Source of the DNA: QHXM01 sp963697975
GTDB lineage: Bacteria > Acidobacteriota > Blastocatellia > Pyrinomonadales > Pyrinomonadaceae
DNA length: 64,000 nt
Direction: 5' to 3'
Assembly: GCA_963697975.1 (NCBI GenBank)
Contig: OY969111.1
Span: 4,960,001 to 5,024,000 of the forward strand
Below, piece after piece: positions 63,064 through 64,000 of the stretch (position 1 is the stretch's first letter; each line of letters begins with the position of its first letter). The position numbers and the translations under genes were made by a program. A model generated the notes under the pieces. That model saw nothing but the letters and a program-made list of their open reading frames with translations. It had not been told where the DNA came from and did no database searches.

Positions 63064-64000
63064 ATGAAACGTATTGGAGTTTTGACGGGGGGCGGTGATG
63101 CGCCGGGCCTGAATCCGGCGATCAAGGGGTTGGTTTATCGTGCGTCTGAGCACGGGATTGAAGTCGTCGGCCTCTATGATGGCTGGCGAAGTCTGCTCGA
63201 TCCGTTGAATGAAATCCTGCCGCTTGATCGCGCTAAGGTGCGGCGCTGGGATCGTGACGGTGGGACGAATCTAGGCTCGTCACGCACCAACCCGTTCAGG
63301 ACGGTGAACGACGAAGGAGAGCGAGTTGATCGTTCAAGCGAAGTCATTAGTAACATCGGGAAGCTCAAACTCGATGCCCTCGTCGTTTGCGGCGGGGAGG
63401 ACACCCTCGGAGTCGCGGCCCGTTTGTCTGAACAAGGCGTGGCGGTCGTCGGTATCCCGAAGACGATTGACAAGGATTTAGCGGGCACGGACTACACGCT
63501 CGGCTTCGACACGGCGCTGAGAAATGTGACGGAAGTTATTGAGCGCTCGCGCACGCCCGCAGGCTCGCACGGTTGGGTGCAGGTCATCGAAGTGATGGGA
63601 CGCCACGCGGGGCATCTGGCGCTCTGGTCAGGTGTGGCGGGGCAGGCCGATTTAATCCTCATCCCGGAACATCCGTTTCGCTACGAAAAGATTTATCAAC
63701 ACCTGAAAGAGCGACTGGGCGACACGAAAGGTTACCCACGCGATTCCGAGCGCCCGCGTTATTCCGTCATCGTCGTCGCCGAGGGCGCAGCGGCGGAAGA
63801 TGGCGAGTTGATTACCGTTGATGATCGTCACGATGCTTTCGGTCATGCGCGCCTCGGCGGTATCGGCGAAGTCTTAGCAAGAAGAATCATGAGCGAGACG
63901 CCTTACGATGCGCGCTCGGCCATGCTCGGCCACCCTCAACGCGGCGGACCGCCCTCGCCGATTGATCGCATCATGGGACTCATGTTCGGCTCATACGCGG
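63064..64000 (+). CDS. 6-phosphofructokinase (PfkA family), 3' end outside window; probably PPi-dependent
   Basis: At least 312 residues from ATG at 63064, running off the window end. It opens MKRIGVLTGGGDAPGLNPAI, the phosphofructokinase phosphate-binding loop. Also visible are NLGSSRTNPF, VVCGGEDTLG, GIPKTIDKDL, EVMGRHAGHLAL and AEGAAAE. In the family numbering, GGED carries Asp at the residue-104 position and PKTID carries Lys at 124; this pair is associated with pyrophosphate use, while ATP enzymes normally have Gly at 104. It phosphorylates fructose 6-phosphate, drawing glucose from this region into glycolysis, or runs in reverse if PPi-linked. Confidence 0.93.
   Translation, partial: MKRIGVLTGGGDAPGLNPAIKGLVYRASEHGIEVVGLYDGWRSLLDPLNEILPLDRAKVRRWDRDGGTNLGSSRTNPFRTVNDEGERVDRSSEVISNIGKLKLDALVVCGGEDTLGVAARLSEQGVAVVGIPKTIDKDLAGTDYTLGFDTALRNVTEVIERSRTPAGSHGWVQVIEVMGRHAGHLALWSGVAGQADLILIPEHPFRYEKIYQHLKERLGDTKGYPRDSERPRYSVIVVAEGAAAEDGELITVDDRHDAFGHARLGGIGEVLARRIMSETPYDARSAMLGHPQRGGPPSPIDRIMGLMFGSYA

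Overview
The window looks like a chromosomal segment of an Acidobacteriota member, most likely a Blastocatellia-type organism. This is inferred from GC-rich DNA, several secreted CRTAC1/UnbV (ASPIC) beta-propeller proteins, two Oar-like TonB-dependent receptors with an N-terminal carboxypeptidase-regulatory domain and no SusD partner, many secreted TPR proteins, and frequent long intergenic hairpins. No rRNA, tRNA, CRISPR array, transposase or phage gene was recognised.

Left third (0.1-25.4 kb). A secreted glycogen-debranching-type hydrolase is followed by a locus with six CRTAC1-family proteins. Its core is a divergent pair of transcription units around 11.9 kb. Leftward run a giant TPR-propeller-UnbV lipoprotein, a CRTAC1 protein and an NqrB/RnfD-like (UnbU-like) membrane protein, joined by 4-nt overlaps. 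Rightward run an ABC permease and ATPase (NitT/TauT type, no binding protein), a second giant TPR-propeller-UnbV protein with the same extra C-terminal domain, a nitrilase-superfamily amidase and another CRTAC1 protein. A leftward WD40-GTPase-zinc ribbon-SEFIR protein, possibly a sensor/effector of innate-immunity type, lies between two CRTAC1 genes.

Right two thirds (25.8-64 kb). This is an alpha-glucan/maltodextrin utilisation region: a ROK regulator, two Oar-like receptors, secreted TPR proteins, three secreted GH13 enzymes, MalQ (GH77), an SDR, an MFS sugar transporter of GPH/SLC45 type, a GH3 beta-glucosidase, a GH144/glycoamylase-domain protein, a XylFGH-type sugar ABC transporter, a GH15 glucoamylase, a ROK glucokinase, a GH31 alpha-glucosidase and, cut by the window end, a 6-phosphofructokinase whose selectivity residues suggest PPi dependence. 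The likely flow is extracellular or periplasmic starch hydrolysis, uptake of oligosaccharides and glucose, phosphorylation by the ROK kinase, and glycolysis.

Across the whole window, gene junctions carry long imperfect hairpins (about 45-200 bp). Many have arms made of short degenerate tandem units. I count nine sequence families and fourteen copies. Several arms run into the 3' ends of genes and encode their last residues, and several end within about 15 nt of the next start codon. The hairpins and the UnbU/UnbV/TPR locus are the two least explained features here.
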